From Gari tellinella (lineage: Eukaryota > Mollusca > Bivalvia > Cardiida > Psammobiidae): DNA of 64,000 bases. The notes under the pieces were generated by a model, which did not search any database, was not told the DNA's origin, and worked only from the letters and a program-made list of their open reading frames with translations. The position numbers and the translations under genes are program-made. Below are positions 52,715-62,625 of the stretch, one piece after another; positions within the stretch are counted from its first letter, which is position 1, and every line of letters starts with the position of its first letter. The stretch covers positions 30,576,693-30,640,692 of the forward strand of contig OV277871.1 in assembly GCA_922989275.2 (NCBI GenBank), read 5' to 3'.

Positions 52715-52945
52715 ATAAAAGTGTTAAGAAAAGTGTCAGTAACCCAATCAATGGTGTCCAATAACCGTAGGGATGCCTAATGACCGGTTATTGGCCTTAT
52801 GTACATGTAAGCTATCTCTAAAAACTGAAATCAAGGAGGTATATTCTATATACGCTGACGAAGTCACATTATGAAACAAGATCAAAGATAGCTACTGCAA
52901 ACGTTACGTCGGTGCGATACGTTGGTCAACCGTTTGTTGGCTTAA
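52715..52945 (+). repeat. Diverged direct repeat, copy 1
   Basis: CCAATAACCGTAGGGATGCC then CGGTTATTGG, later AGCTACTGCAAACGTTACGT and GGTCAACCGTTTGTTGG. Matches 53607-53815 in the same order, about 70% by eye. Confidence 0.7.
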
Positions 52946-52961
52946 GAATCTAAAATAAAGT

Positions 52962-53305
52962 GTTACAACGGCACTCTCAACAACGACTCCTTCCTTACAA
53001 AGACCCTTCCCACTGTTCCCTAATAACAGGACGCTTATGTGTTACGCTTTAACTGCTGCAATATAGTCTGTTTAAAATTGTCGTCTACTGTTGTGTTTTC
53101 TTTCTTCAAATTTACTTATTGACATTTTTGATAGAATAAACATAATGACGAGTGGCAAACAGCTTGAATCCAGATCAGACACCGCGTTACGTGGCGTCTG
53201 ATCTGGATTCAAGCTGTTTGCAAATGTAAACCAAATTCCCTCCCTATAACGACTCCCTCCGAACAACGAACACAATATATTATCTCCCATTGGGAGGAAA
53301 CGCTG
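52962..53305. mobile_element. PalE element
   Basis: Eroded left end; perfect outer core GCAAACAGCTTGAATCCAGA with partner; right end TTGGGAGGAAACGCTG. Confidence 0.82.
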
Positions 53306-53606
53306 TACAGAGAAAATACACGAATCTATCAAATAATGCGACAATAAAAAAGTGAAAACTATAAGGAATCCTCTAGCACATTCATAGGTATGCTTTGAAC
53401 TGACTTTTTAAAAATGCTTTCCAGGAGGATAGATCTAGACAAATTAAATTCAATACAATGCATGTTGATCTAATGTGTTTGATTTTAAATACTGCAGTTT
53501 CTATGTCTAATATTGTCATTCGGGCTTAACCTCTTTTGCCAAATATAACCTTTGTCAGTTCTAAAACCATTAAACGTAAACGGTTCTTAAAAAATATACC
53601 TTTTCA

Positions 53607-53815
53607 GGAAAAATGTCAGTAACACACTCGCTGGAGGACCAATAACCGGAAGGATTCCTGAGAATCAGTTATTGGCACATTAAAAACTGCATCCCTAGTA
53701 ACCTAACTGGCGAAAGAGCATTTTATCCTACCACGTTGAATTTTGAATCAAATATAAAGATGACCGCTGCAAATACTATGTATAGTGTTATACGCTAGCC
53801 AACCGTTTATTAGAT
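53607..53815 (+). repeat. Diverged direct repeat, copy 2
   Basis: CCAATAACCGGAAGGATTCC then CAGTTATTGG, GACCGCTGCAAATACTATGT and AGCCAACCGTTTATTAG. Partner of 52715-52945; element type unknown. Confidence 0.7.
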
Positions 53816-54002
53816 TGGAAAAGCTGAAATACAGGAAAAAGATATGAATGAACAAAAGAATAGGTAAAAGAAAGAGTGAGATCTTTTAGTTTACATACGT
53901 TTTGAACTACATTTTACACATTCTTTACAACATTGGCCTATACTTATCTATTGCGGAAAAACAAATTCAGTAAAAGTTATGCAGAACTAGTGTTGTTGAC
54001 AT

Positions 54003-55006
54003 TTTAGCTCACCTGGCACGAAGTGCCAAGGTGAGCTATTGTGATCGCCCTGTGTCCGTCGTCGTTAGTCCGTCCGTCAGTCCGTCAGTCCGTCGTCAAA
54101 CTTTTTCTTTAAAGATCTTCTTCTTGGAAACCACTGGGCCAATTTCTTCAAAACTTCATAGGATTGTTCCTTGTAGGGTACTCTCTCAGATTCTTCAACT
54201 ATAGGTCATCCATTGAATTGTGGTTGCCATGGCAACCAATTGGAAAAACTTTAAAAATCTTCTTGTCAAAAACTACAGGTCCGAATTGAAAATAATTTAA
54301 CCCAAATGTGCCATTGGTGACCCTCTATCAGATTTTTTAAAAATAATTTTCCTATCTTAAAAAACATGGACGCTAGTGGGTGGGGCACATTTTCCTTATA
54401 TCGTGGCTATATAGTGAAAACTTTAAAAATCTTCTTGTCTGAAACAGCTGGTCCGATTTGAAAGTAATTTCACACAAATGATCCATGGGTGACTCTCTAC
54501 TAGATTTCTTAAAATAATTTTGATATCTAAAAAAACATGGCCGCAAGTGGGTGGGGCACATTTTCCTTATGTTACTATATAGTTAAAACTTTAAAAATCT
54601 TCTTCTGTGAAACTACTGGTCCAAATTGAAAATAATTTTACACATATGATCCATTTATAATTCTCTAACAGATTTCTTTAAAATCATTTTGTTATCTTTA
54701 AAATCATGGCTGGCAGTGGGTGGGGCAAGTTTTCCTTATATTTCTGTATAGAAAATCTTTAAAAATCTTTTTCTCTGAAACTATTGGTCTGATTTAAGAA
54801 CATTTTTACACTAATAATTCATGGGTGACCATTTGCCAGTTTTCTTCAAATAATCTTCCTAGCTCAAACATGGCCACCAGGGGGTGGGGATGAATTTACC
54901 AATGATGGCTTATAGTGAAAACTTTACCATTACTGGTTCATTACCATGACCGTAACCATGGGTACCAGGTGAGCGATTCAGGGCCTCATGCGGCTCTTGT
55001 ATAATT
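54003..55006 (+). repeat. ~1 kb interspersed repeat with ~170-bp subunits
   Basis: Begins with hairpin AGCTCACCTGGCACG / AAGTGCCAAGGTGAGCT, then (GTCCGTCA)n. Four subunits carry ACTTTAAAAATCTTCTT at about 54244, 54416, 54583 and 54752 and GGGTGGGGCA(C)ATTTTCC. Ends ACCAGGTGAGCGATTCAGGG then CCTCATGCGGCTCTTGT. I recognise the hairpin as a widespread molluscan repeat; its transposition class is not evident. Confidence 0.85.
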
Positions 55007-55064
55007 GCACTTCCTATGTCTCAATTTCAGGGCCTCCATTTCTCCTGGTTTTCGCGAAATGTTC

Positions 55065-55150
55065 GGCTTATTATCCTAGCAGAAATTAGCTTAAAGCAGA
55101 CAGGTTGAAAGTAAAACAGAATGCTTTAGTTTTAACCTGCTTGAAGAAAA
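55065..55150 (-). mobile_element. PalA core fragment
   Basis: TATCCTAGCAGAAATTAGCT, CAGGTTGAAAGTAAAACAGA and TTTTAACCTGCTTGAAG. Confidence 0.65.
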
Positions 55151-55310
55151 TGCGTATGAAAATAGAACATTTAGAAATCTAAGGATTTTTCATGACCAAG
55201 TTATGGCAGCCATGTAAGTCATTGCACGGCCATGTAGGACCTTCAGTGATCATCGTCCTTCCTAATGTTATTTTGCTTCTTTGACTAAAGTTCTCGTGCC
55301 AAATATAAAA

Positions 55311-55680
55311 CAGTGCTCCCTCTCTACAACGACATCCAATTGGAAACACAAATTGTATGTGCTGTTCGGAGAGAGTCGTTATACAGAGGGAAATTGGCAG
55401 ATATTCTCAAACAGCTTGAATCCAGATCAGACGCCGCCTAACGCGGCTTCTGATCTGGAGTCAATCTGTTTGTCTCTCGTCACTATACTTACGAGCGTAT
55501 TCTATCAAAATGTCCACTTAAATATAACTTTAAGAAAAAAACAGCAGACGACAATTTGAAGCAGACGATATTGCAGCAGTTAGTGTGGTAACTATTTTGT
55601 CTTGTTTGGGGAAGAACCGTAAGGATCGTTGTAAGGAGGGAGTCATTGTTGGAAGGGCCGTTGTAGGGAGGGAACACTGT
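55311..55680. mobile_element. PalE element
   Basis: CAGTGCTCCCTCTCTACAAC and its complement GTTGTAGGGAGGGAACACTG; core CAAACAGCTTGAATCCAGAT / GATCTGGAGTCAATCTGTTT; AGCAGACGACAATTTGAAGC arm. Confidence 0.87.
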
Positions 55681-55789
55681 AGCATTAGTCTTGTCGATAA
55701 CCACTCAATGTCCTCCTACTGCCTTGTAATTTCATATTAGTATTTCACAATGCTCGAATTTCTACTAAAACATTAATTTCCATTGCAAT

Positions 55790-55975
55790 AGGTTGGAACC
55801 AGATCACACGCCGCGTAACACAGTGTCTGATAAAGTGTCAAGCTGTTTTCCACCCAGATACAATGGAATAGTCAGAATTTATAATTTTTGTTTATCATTT
55901 TCTGAATTTTATGCAATGCATTTGCGTTTTGTTTACGCCTAAACGGCAAAGAATAATGTCGTCTCCACTGCAATA
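55790..55975. mobile_element. PalC fragment
   Basis: GTTGGAACCAGATCACACGC / AGTGTCTGATAAAGTGTCAA core and an ACGCCTAAACGGCAAAGAAT then AATGTCGTCTCCACTG end. Confidence 0.6.
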
Positions 55976-56176
55976 GTGACTACAGTTTAATGTCGCTGGT
56001 TAACTTAAAGGAATGTTGAACCTTTTCACTTGTTATGAACTTCCATTTATATTAAAATTCAGACATAAACTGATATACATGTATATCAAAAGCAAATTTG
56101 AGAATTTTTATTTTTTAAAAAAGGTATTACGTCCAAAAATATTGTCTGAAAAGTGCTCTAGTGTTGATTACTTGCT

Positions 56177-56412
56177 CAACCTTTTGCCCCATGGCCAATG
56201 TCTAATTCTTGAAGACATGTGATCACTCAAAGTTGGTTGAAAGCAAAGCCGAATGCGACGTGAGCCACTATCTGCTAGGATACATAAACTAGCTCATAAC
56301 TTATGGTGCATACTAGTATTCATGAATTTATAAAATTAAAAAAAAATAGTTTTTTCTAATGGAGGAATGAGTTAAAGGCGTAAACTTGAGTATTTGTGGG
56401 GTAATATGTTAA
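56177..56412 (+). mobile_element. PalA element, right core arm lost
   Basis: CCTTTTGCCCCATGGCC start; GGTTGAAAGCAAAGCCGAAT; GGAGGAATGAGTTAAAGGCG; TTAA 56409. Confidence 0.72.
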
Positions 56413-56587
56413 GATGTACACACACAGTGACAGTTCCGTGCTCTGTTATGGTCCATCAACTGTCAATGAAATTGTTTGCCTTAATTAGTTATTAGAAAAG
56501 CAAACCATCTGACCTGTAGGAATATTTGTTTAAAGTGTACTCTTACAATGCGGTCCATCAAAACTGAAGGTTCGCCATAATAAGCTG

Positions 56588-56826
56588 TTAAACCTTTCAG
56601 CCCTAAAATTCTCTTTTGGGTGTTTATAATTCTTTTGGAATCTTCTAGTACAGTTATTTTGAAACAATCTACTGTTACAGTTTTGGTATGACAACATAAG
56701 CCAATGAAAAATCAAACAGTGCAAACCCAGACCAAAGGGCTCCTATAGAAACCCTCTGATCAGGGTCTACACTGTTTGCATATGTAATCAGTAAATTCTA
56801 CAGAGGGATGTAGGGTTTAAAGGGTT
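56588..56826 (+). mobile_element. PalG element
   Basis: TAAACCTTTCAGCCCTAAAA start; core CAAACAGTGCAAACCCAGAC / GATCAGGGTCTACACTGTTT; end GGGTTTAAAGGGTTAA. Confidence 0.75.
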
Positions 56827-56955
56827 AAACCCTAACTGTGTTGAAAAGAGAGTAGGTATGTCCAATATTTGCAAACAGCATATAACCGGATGAGATGGTT
56901 TCTGAAAATCAAACCTTTTTTCAGCATTGATCAGGCCAACAGATCAAGTAACGTT

Positions 56956-57177
56956 TTAACCCCTTCACTGCCTTACCCCGAGAACAGTAGTTTTTTGCAA
57001 ACAGTTTGGATCCTAATCAGACGCCGCGTAACGCGGCGTCTGATCAGGATCCAAACTGTTTGACACTCGTTTCAATATTTCTTAAGTCAAAATAGAAATC
57101 TACCTAAAATTTGTTTTTTAGAAATAGAAGCAGACGACAATTGTTTTTTGATGACATCATGGCAGTGAAGGGGTTAA
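56956..57177 (+). mobile_element. PalD element, complete reference copy
   Basis: TTAACCCCTTCACTGCCTTA to GGCAGTGAAGGGGTTAA. Core 33-bp arms with one mismatch (CTAATCAG/CTGATCAG) around GCGTAACGC. Confidence 0.93.
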
Positions 57178-57240
57178 GTTTGAAATATATGTTTATTCGA
57201 CTTAAACGAGTTTGAGTTATCGAGATTCGAGTGTTATTAT
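57178..57240. mobile_element. PalI right half
   Basis: TATGTTTATTCGACTTAAAC and GAGTTATCGAGATTCGAGTG, directly after PalD. Confidence 0.55.
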
Positions 57241-57276
57241 CCTGGAAATAATTCCATTGAGAATCAATATAAACTA

Positions 57277-57530
57277 CAGTGTTCCTTCTCTACCACAACA
57301 CCCATGGGGATCCAAAGATTGTGTGTGTTGTTCGGAAGGAGTTGTTATAGGGAGGAAAATCGGCTTACATTTGAAAACAGCTTGAACAGCGGCGTCTGAT
57401 CTGGATTCAAACTGTTTGTCATTCGTCATTATGTATTTTCGGTCAAAATGTCCGATATGGAACTTTGAGAAAACAGCAGACGGTATTGGAGCAGTGTAGT
57501 TCGGAATGCCTTTGTAGGATGGAATGATTA
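57277..57530. mobile_element. PalE element, shortened core
   Basis: CAGTGTTCCTTCTCTACCAC; AACAGCTTGAACAGCGGCGT then CTGATCTGGATTCAAACTG: the left arm and centre are deleted. Confidence 0.75.
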
Positions 57531-58276
57531 TAGTCATTGTTATCTATGTATTTGCGCTTTGGATGAACAACTCGTGTGTGAAAAGAGCGCTAAGTAAATC
57601 TGGTATAATAAAAATGATAATTAGATTTAGAAAATTGTATTGTTCATTAGGAAAGTAAGCATACTAAAGGTTAACTAACTAATTAAATTGCCCTAATTAG
57701 GTATTTACCATCTTACATTTCAGTCGATATTAACAAGTAGACTGACGGCAAAGGGATTCTGGTATTTATATTGTATCGATATACTGGTAAATGGGGTTAT
57801 GCTCTTATTCTTTTCAACTACAAATGTTTATTCAAAGAGAAGAACGAATGTTAATCACTAACCCAGCTTTCCGTTTACGTTTCAAATTATATTGACACTC
57901 ATTATTAAGATTATACCCAATTTAGTAATACTGAGAACTTAAGTTTTATAATACGTACATATTTCATTTTGTGCATTTTATTGCAGTAAACGTTTTGTTT
58001 TGTCTCATTGGAAAAGAAAAAAAATCGTTTTAACCACAGTACATTTATTAAAAATCTGAATAAGGGGAGATCCTTTGAAAGCACAGAAAACAAAGCAAAT
58101 ACTGAAAATTGCAGACTCGGTTTAATTGAGTCTGTTCATGAGCAATACTGAAATATGCAACAGTGCTCACGCCCCCTAGCACCGGCTTAAGCGGAATTCA
58201 ACTTTCAACTGTAAATGCGCTGAAATCTATGATTCCAAAGGACCAGAAAGTATAACAACACTGAGAATGAACCCTT
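57531..58276. other. About 750 bp with no recognised feature
   Basis: AT-rich, no element family recognised and no convincing ORF. Confidence 0.5.
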
Positions 58277-59016
58277 TAACCCTTTACCTCATAGCCTATT
58301 TCTAGTATTGAAGATATAGAGGATAACTGTTTTTTTCAGTGTAAGATCGAAATTTAATCCATTGAGTGAACATCAGACGTTATATTTTCACGAGTGGCGA
58401 AGCCACGAGTGAAAATATAACAGTCTGATGTTCACGAAATGGATTAAATTCGATCTTACACTGAAAAAACACAGTTATTCTATTTATTTATGCTTTTAAG
58501 CCACTTTTTAAACGAAATTGTTTAAAAATTGAAAGCGAACGTACATTATTTATCCCGTGTTGAGCCCCACGTTTTATGTCGAACACATGCGCGTGACAGT
58601 TGGCGGTATAATGACGTCATCCGAATGACTTCGTTGCTCCCGAGTTTGGATTCGTGCTCTTCCGGTGAGTAGTTCGCGACAAATCGGACTGCCGGAATTT
58701 AACGATAAGACACGATTGACTACGATTCTTGGGGAGCCCTACGGGGAAAATTCATAATAAAAGCGATTGGTGATAATCCACTGCAGTGGATTACCAAGTG
58801 ATCATCCACTGCTATATCGTGGTAATCCACCGAAAAGCATAAATAAAGGTGACTTCTTAAAACAGGTTGAAAGTAAAGCAGAATGCCTGTTTTAAGCTAC
58901 CATGTGCTGGAATGTAGAAAATATTCCCTATAATATATATTCATGACTGATTAAATTGAAACTATTTTCTTCAGCGGAGGAATAATCATCTTCGCTAAAA
59001 GGCGCTTATATCCGGC
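58277..59016 (+). mobile_element. PalA element split by a long-palindrome element
   Basis: TTAACCCTTTACCTCATAGC and TTCTAGTATTGAAGATA, then foreign DNA (about 58319-58849), then GGTGACTTCTTAAAACAGGT and the rest of PalA. Confidence 0.8.
58319..58849. mobile_element. Long-palindrome element nested in PalA (~530 bp)
   Basis: Its left part is a near-perfect hairpin with ~75-bp arms (58322-58396 / 58405-58480; loop around GGCGAAGCC), containing TATTTTCACGAGTGG and CAGTGTAAGATCGA. The right part holds TTTATTTATGCTTTT / AAAAGCATAAATAAA and GTAATCCACTG.AGTGGATTAC inverted pairs. No ORF. I have the impression this hairpin type is widespread in bivalves. Confidence 0.75.
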
Positions 59017-59107
59017 TTGGCTGATTGTCAGATAATCTTTTCCAAATTACCCAGAGTCTAAACAATATCTAAACTGTGTGTCGCTGTGGTTACACCAAAT
59101 TAAAATT

Positions 59108-59305
59108 CAGTCGAAACTCGATATTTCAAACTCGCTTAAATCGAACGTACCAATAGTTCGTAAGTTGAATTTCGATTATACGATTTCGATTAAGTCGAAC
59201 ATACCCGAAAACGTTGCTTTAAAACGTGGCTAAGCCACGTTAAAACTTTGAAATATGGATTTGTTTGAACTAACGCGAGTTCGAATTACCGAGTTTCGAC
59301 TATAG
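59108..59305. mobile_element. PalI element with extra palindrome
   Basis: CAGTCGAAACTCGATATTTC left, TTACCGAGTTTCGACTATA right; an extra AACGTGGCTAAGCCACGTT hairpin inside. Confidence 0.75.
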
Positions 59306-59624
59306 ATTTTGTAAATCCGCCTGTTATTTTATTGCGATTTTATTGTGAAAATGGCACATCATCATAATAAATACAGCATAAAATACAAAATTATAGCCTT
59401 TAGTATTATGTATATCATATGTAAAGATATGAAAAATGATACATTCATGGTATATCGCCTATAGCTATGCAAAAGAAAGTATGAATTTCGTGTCATGAGT
59501 CAAGGTAAAACGGAAAGATAAAACTAGAGCTAATTCCTGTAAGCTTAGCATAATAATTTATTTATATTAACACAGTGGTTGGTATATGGAGTCTTTGTTT
59601 TACAATTAATAATATTCTGTTACG
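59306..59624. other. No recognised feature
   Basis: AT-rich, no gene or element seen. Confidence 0.45.
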
Positions 59625-59753
59625 GCTTTAACCACGTTTTAACTTTGAACTATGTGTATATTCGACTTAACCGAGCATGAAATGATGCAGTTCATATGTC
59701 GAACTAACGGATAGTTCGAGTTAAACGAGTTTGAGATATCGAAGTTCGACTGT
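59625..59753. mobile_element. PalI element, left end missing
   Basis: ACCACGTTTTAACTTTGAAC, ATGTCGAACTAACGGATAGT and GAGATATCGAAGTTCGACTG. Confidence 0.68.
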
Positions 59754-59942
59754 AATTGGTTAAACAAATGCAGACTAAGTATTTAAACTGACAATATTAA
59801 CTGGAAATATAATACAATGAAAACAAATTACAAACATCTGACAGCCAATACTAATGTGTCTGATCTTGTTCAAAGTTGTGATCACTGTAACTCGTGATCA
59901 ATGTAATTCGTTGTTTCCTTGTACCACGAATAGCCACTTCTA

Positions 59943-60188
59943 CAGTGGAGAATGTGTTATTCTTTCCCAATAAACGCGTTTATGCTTAAACTATTATTTC
60001 CAGTGCAAACAGTTTGGAGCCAGATCAGACGCCGGGTAACCCGGCGTCTGATCAGGCTCCAATCTGTTTGCCACCATGATAAACATGAAATATCAGAATT
60101 GTTCAAAAGTTGTTCTTTTCTACGTTTTAGTGCTTTGCGTTTGCGTACGTTTGCGTTTAAACGGGAAAGAATAACAGATTCTCCACTG
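59943..60188 (-). mobile_element. PalC element, complete, reversed
   Basis: CAGTGGAGAATGTGTTATTC to AATAACAGATTCTCCACTG, TA flanks; core centre GGGTAACCC. Confidence 0.92.
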
Positions 60189-60230
60189 TACCTATGATGT
60201 TTTTCCAACGCACCAGCTGTCAAAACTACA

Positions 60231-60433
60231 CAGGAGAATACGTTATTCTTTCCCGTTTAAACGCAAACGAAACGCAAACGCAAGTCACTAAAATGTAGAA
60301 AAGGACAACTTTTTGACAATTCTGACTTTTCACTTTTATCTGAGTGGCAAACAGTTTGGAGCCTGGTCAGACGCCGGGTTACCAGGCGTCTGATTAGGTT
60401 CCAAACTGTTTGCACAGGAAATAATAGTTTGTA
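60231..60433 (+). mobile_element. PalC element, right end replaced
   Basis: CAGGAGAATACGTTATTCTT; core CAGTTTGGAGCCTGGTCAGA with partner; after GAAATAATAGTTT it runs straight into the next PalC. Confidence 0.82.
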
Positions 60434-60638
60434 CAATGGACACGACGTTATTCTTTCCCGTTTAAATGCAATCGAAACTCAAATGCATTACAATAAAATG
60501 TAGAACTCTTTGAGAATTCTTACTATCTATTTTAATTTGAGTGGCAAACCAGTTCCAAACAGTTTGCAATGGAAATACACATGTAATAGATTTAGCGTAA
60601 ACGCGTTTATTTGGAAAGATTAACGTTTTCTCTACTGT
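60434..60638 (+). mobile_element. PalC element, core deleted
   Basis: CAATGGACACGACGTTATTC to AACGTTTTCTCTACTG; only GTTCCAAACAGTTTGC remains of the core. Confidence 0.8.
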
Positions 60639-60836
60639 ATAGGTCTTAAATCAGCAATACCTTTAATGATATCGACTGGCTTACTCCAACCGGGAAACGA
60701 GTGTTCTCAGATTGCTGAGCATACAATGTCAGTTTGAAATAAATATGTATTTGCGATATAGATTATGTATCGCTGTACAATAGATTATGTATCTCTGTAC
60801 ACTGTGAAGGTACAGTGACTGATGTGCACCTATATA

Positions 60837-61486
60837 CAGTGGAACCCCCTCCAAACCGGTACCTCTAAATACCGGAATTCTCTCTAAACCGGAAAAAATC
60901 TTTCGCCCCGTTACCAACCCTTTTGGTTTTTTTGTTCACCCATTTCATCATAATTACGCGTTTTTGCCTTTTGTTTATCCCTACACTGAATGAATTACAT
61001 TATTAATAATGTATCATTATAAATATTTTTTACATTTTAGTAGATGATATCTTAGAGCAGGTTGAAAGTAAAGCAGAATGCGTCTTCTTTACGTTTTACC
61101 TACTTCAAGTGGTCAGCCATCTTCCATACTAGAAACAAGCTTTAGGGAAATGGTGTAAACTACCTCTGAACCGGAAATCCCTCTTAACCCTTTACCCCAT
61201 AGCATGTTTCTAGTTTTGAAGATAGGTGACGTTTTAAAGCAGGTTGAAAGTAAAGCAGAATGCGCCATAAGGCGCATTCTGCTTCACTTTCTGACTGCTT
61301 TAAGCTACCATCTGCTAGAATATAGAATATATTTCTAATGATTTGTACTCATGGTTTTATAAATTGGAACTATTTTCTTCAGCGGAAGAATATTCTAAAC
61401 ACGCTATAATGCGCTTCCACCAGGGAAAGGATTAACTGGAAATGTATGATGTCCCCACCGATGTGCGGTTTAGAGGGGTTTCACTG
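60837..61486 (-). mobile_element. PalB/PalA composite element, copy 5, with a second PalA inserted
   Basis: CAGTGGAACCCCCTCCAAAC to TTAGAGGGGTTTCACTG. Internal PalA at the usual place (about 60938-61158, reverse) plus an extra PalA at 61184-61435. Confidence 0.86.
61184..61435 (+). mobile_element. PalA element inserted in PalB
   Basis: CCCTC-TTAA...TTAA-CTGGAAATG; uninterrupted PalB has CCCTCTAAACCGGACATT here. Core centre GCGCCATAAGGCGC. Confidence 0.92.
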
Positions 61487-62317
61487 CAAAGGTTGTTTGA
61501 TTTAAAACGAGCATACAATAAAAGCGTTTTTATATAAGGCCACAAAAATACCTATATTTCCTTTTACATGAAAAATAAGAAATTTTTACACATAAAACAT
61601 TTAAAATTCTTATTAAGTATTTGATATAATTATAATTATTAATATATATGAAACGATATGAAAGTATTGTGTTGTACAGGTCAATATAAAAGAGCAAACT
61701 TTCAAATTGTTCATATTAATGGTCCGTCCCAATACATAAACTACCCTATACGAGCGTATAAAAACTAAACTGGTATCATTGTTGATCATTATTAGTATAC
61801 GAAAAAGTATTGGCTTATATCTGCGTTCCGCGGCGTCTAATCAGATGTAATTATGTGATTGTATACATAGACATAGATCTAGTTTACTTGGTAATTTTAC
61901 ATATTGTATCTCGTTACATCAGCATAAATAAATCAAATTGAAATGTTTAAACAGTTCAAATCATATCACGTGGCGTGCATAAATAAAAATGTTTGTATCT
62001 ATTTGACTCCAGAGAGTCGAATTATTATTATGCTGCTAAAACTTAAATTTTTTTTAACTTTGCCTTACAATATCAGTAATTTCTAAACAATAGATATACA
62101 GCTTACGGGGAATAGATAGTTATAACCATTATCAACTTTCAAAGCATTTAATCAGTTAATTTTAAATCAATACACCGTCAATGTTCAACAGATAATTATA
62201 AGAAAATTATGTTAGATCTACTCCAGGCATTAGCTGTACATATAGTGAAACGGATATTAACATACATTGGGGACGATATTGTTTATTCCCGTGTCCGCCT
62301 CCCTAGATACAACATTA
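61487..62317. other. About 830 bp AT-rich, no gene
   Basis: A short GCGTTCCGCGGCGTCTAATC piece at about 61826 is a PalD core relic; the rest is unrecognised. Confidence 0.5.
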
Positions 62318-62428
62318 AACAGTTTTTGAGTTGAGTCTGCGATTGTTCCTAAGCATTTGATAGGTCAGATTTGATTAGCAAAAGCTCAAATCTTACTCAA
62401 CTCAAAATCTTTATAACTTTGGACTCAG
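62318..62428. mobile_element. PalJ element, shortened
   Basis: GAGTTGAGTCTGCGATTGTT, GCATTTGATAGGTCAGATTT then AGCAAAAGCTCAAATCT; ends CAACTCAAAATCTTTATAAC. Confidence 0.68.
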
Positions 62429-62439
62429 GTTGTCAAGTC

Positions 62440-62625
62440 TGTTTACCATTTCACTATCAATGACGCCAAAAGGTGCATTGACAGACAATTTTGATCCTGA
62501 TCAGACAACGCGTCGCACGTTATATGTTCAGGTTCCACTCGTGTCGAACTTCCGTCAAGCATACTGCCTTAACTTTAACATTGAAACGATAATGCAGACT
62601 ACAATATGGCGGTGAAGGGGTAAAC
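62440..62625 (-). mobile_element. PalD element, core rearranged
   Basis: TTACCATTTCACTATCAATG, TTTTGATCCTGATCAGACAA, GGCGGTGAAGGGGTAAA. Confidence 0.68.
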
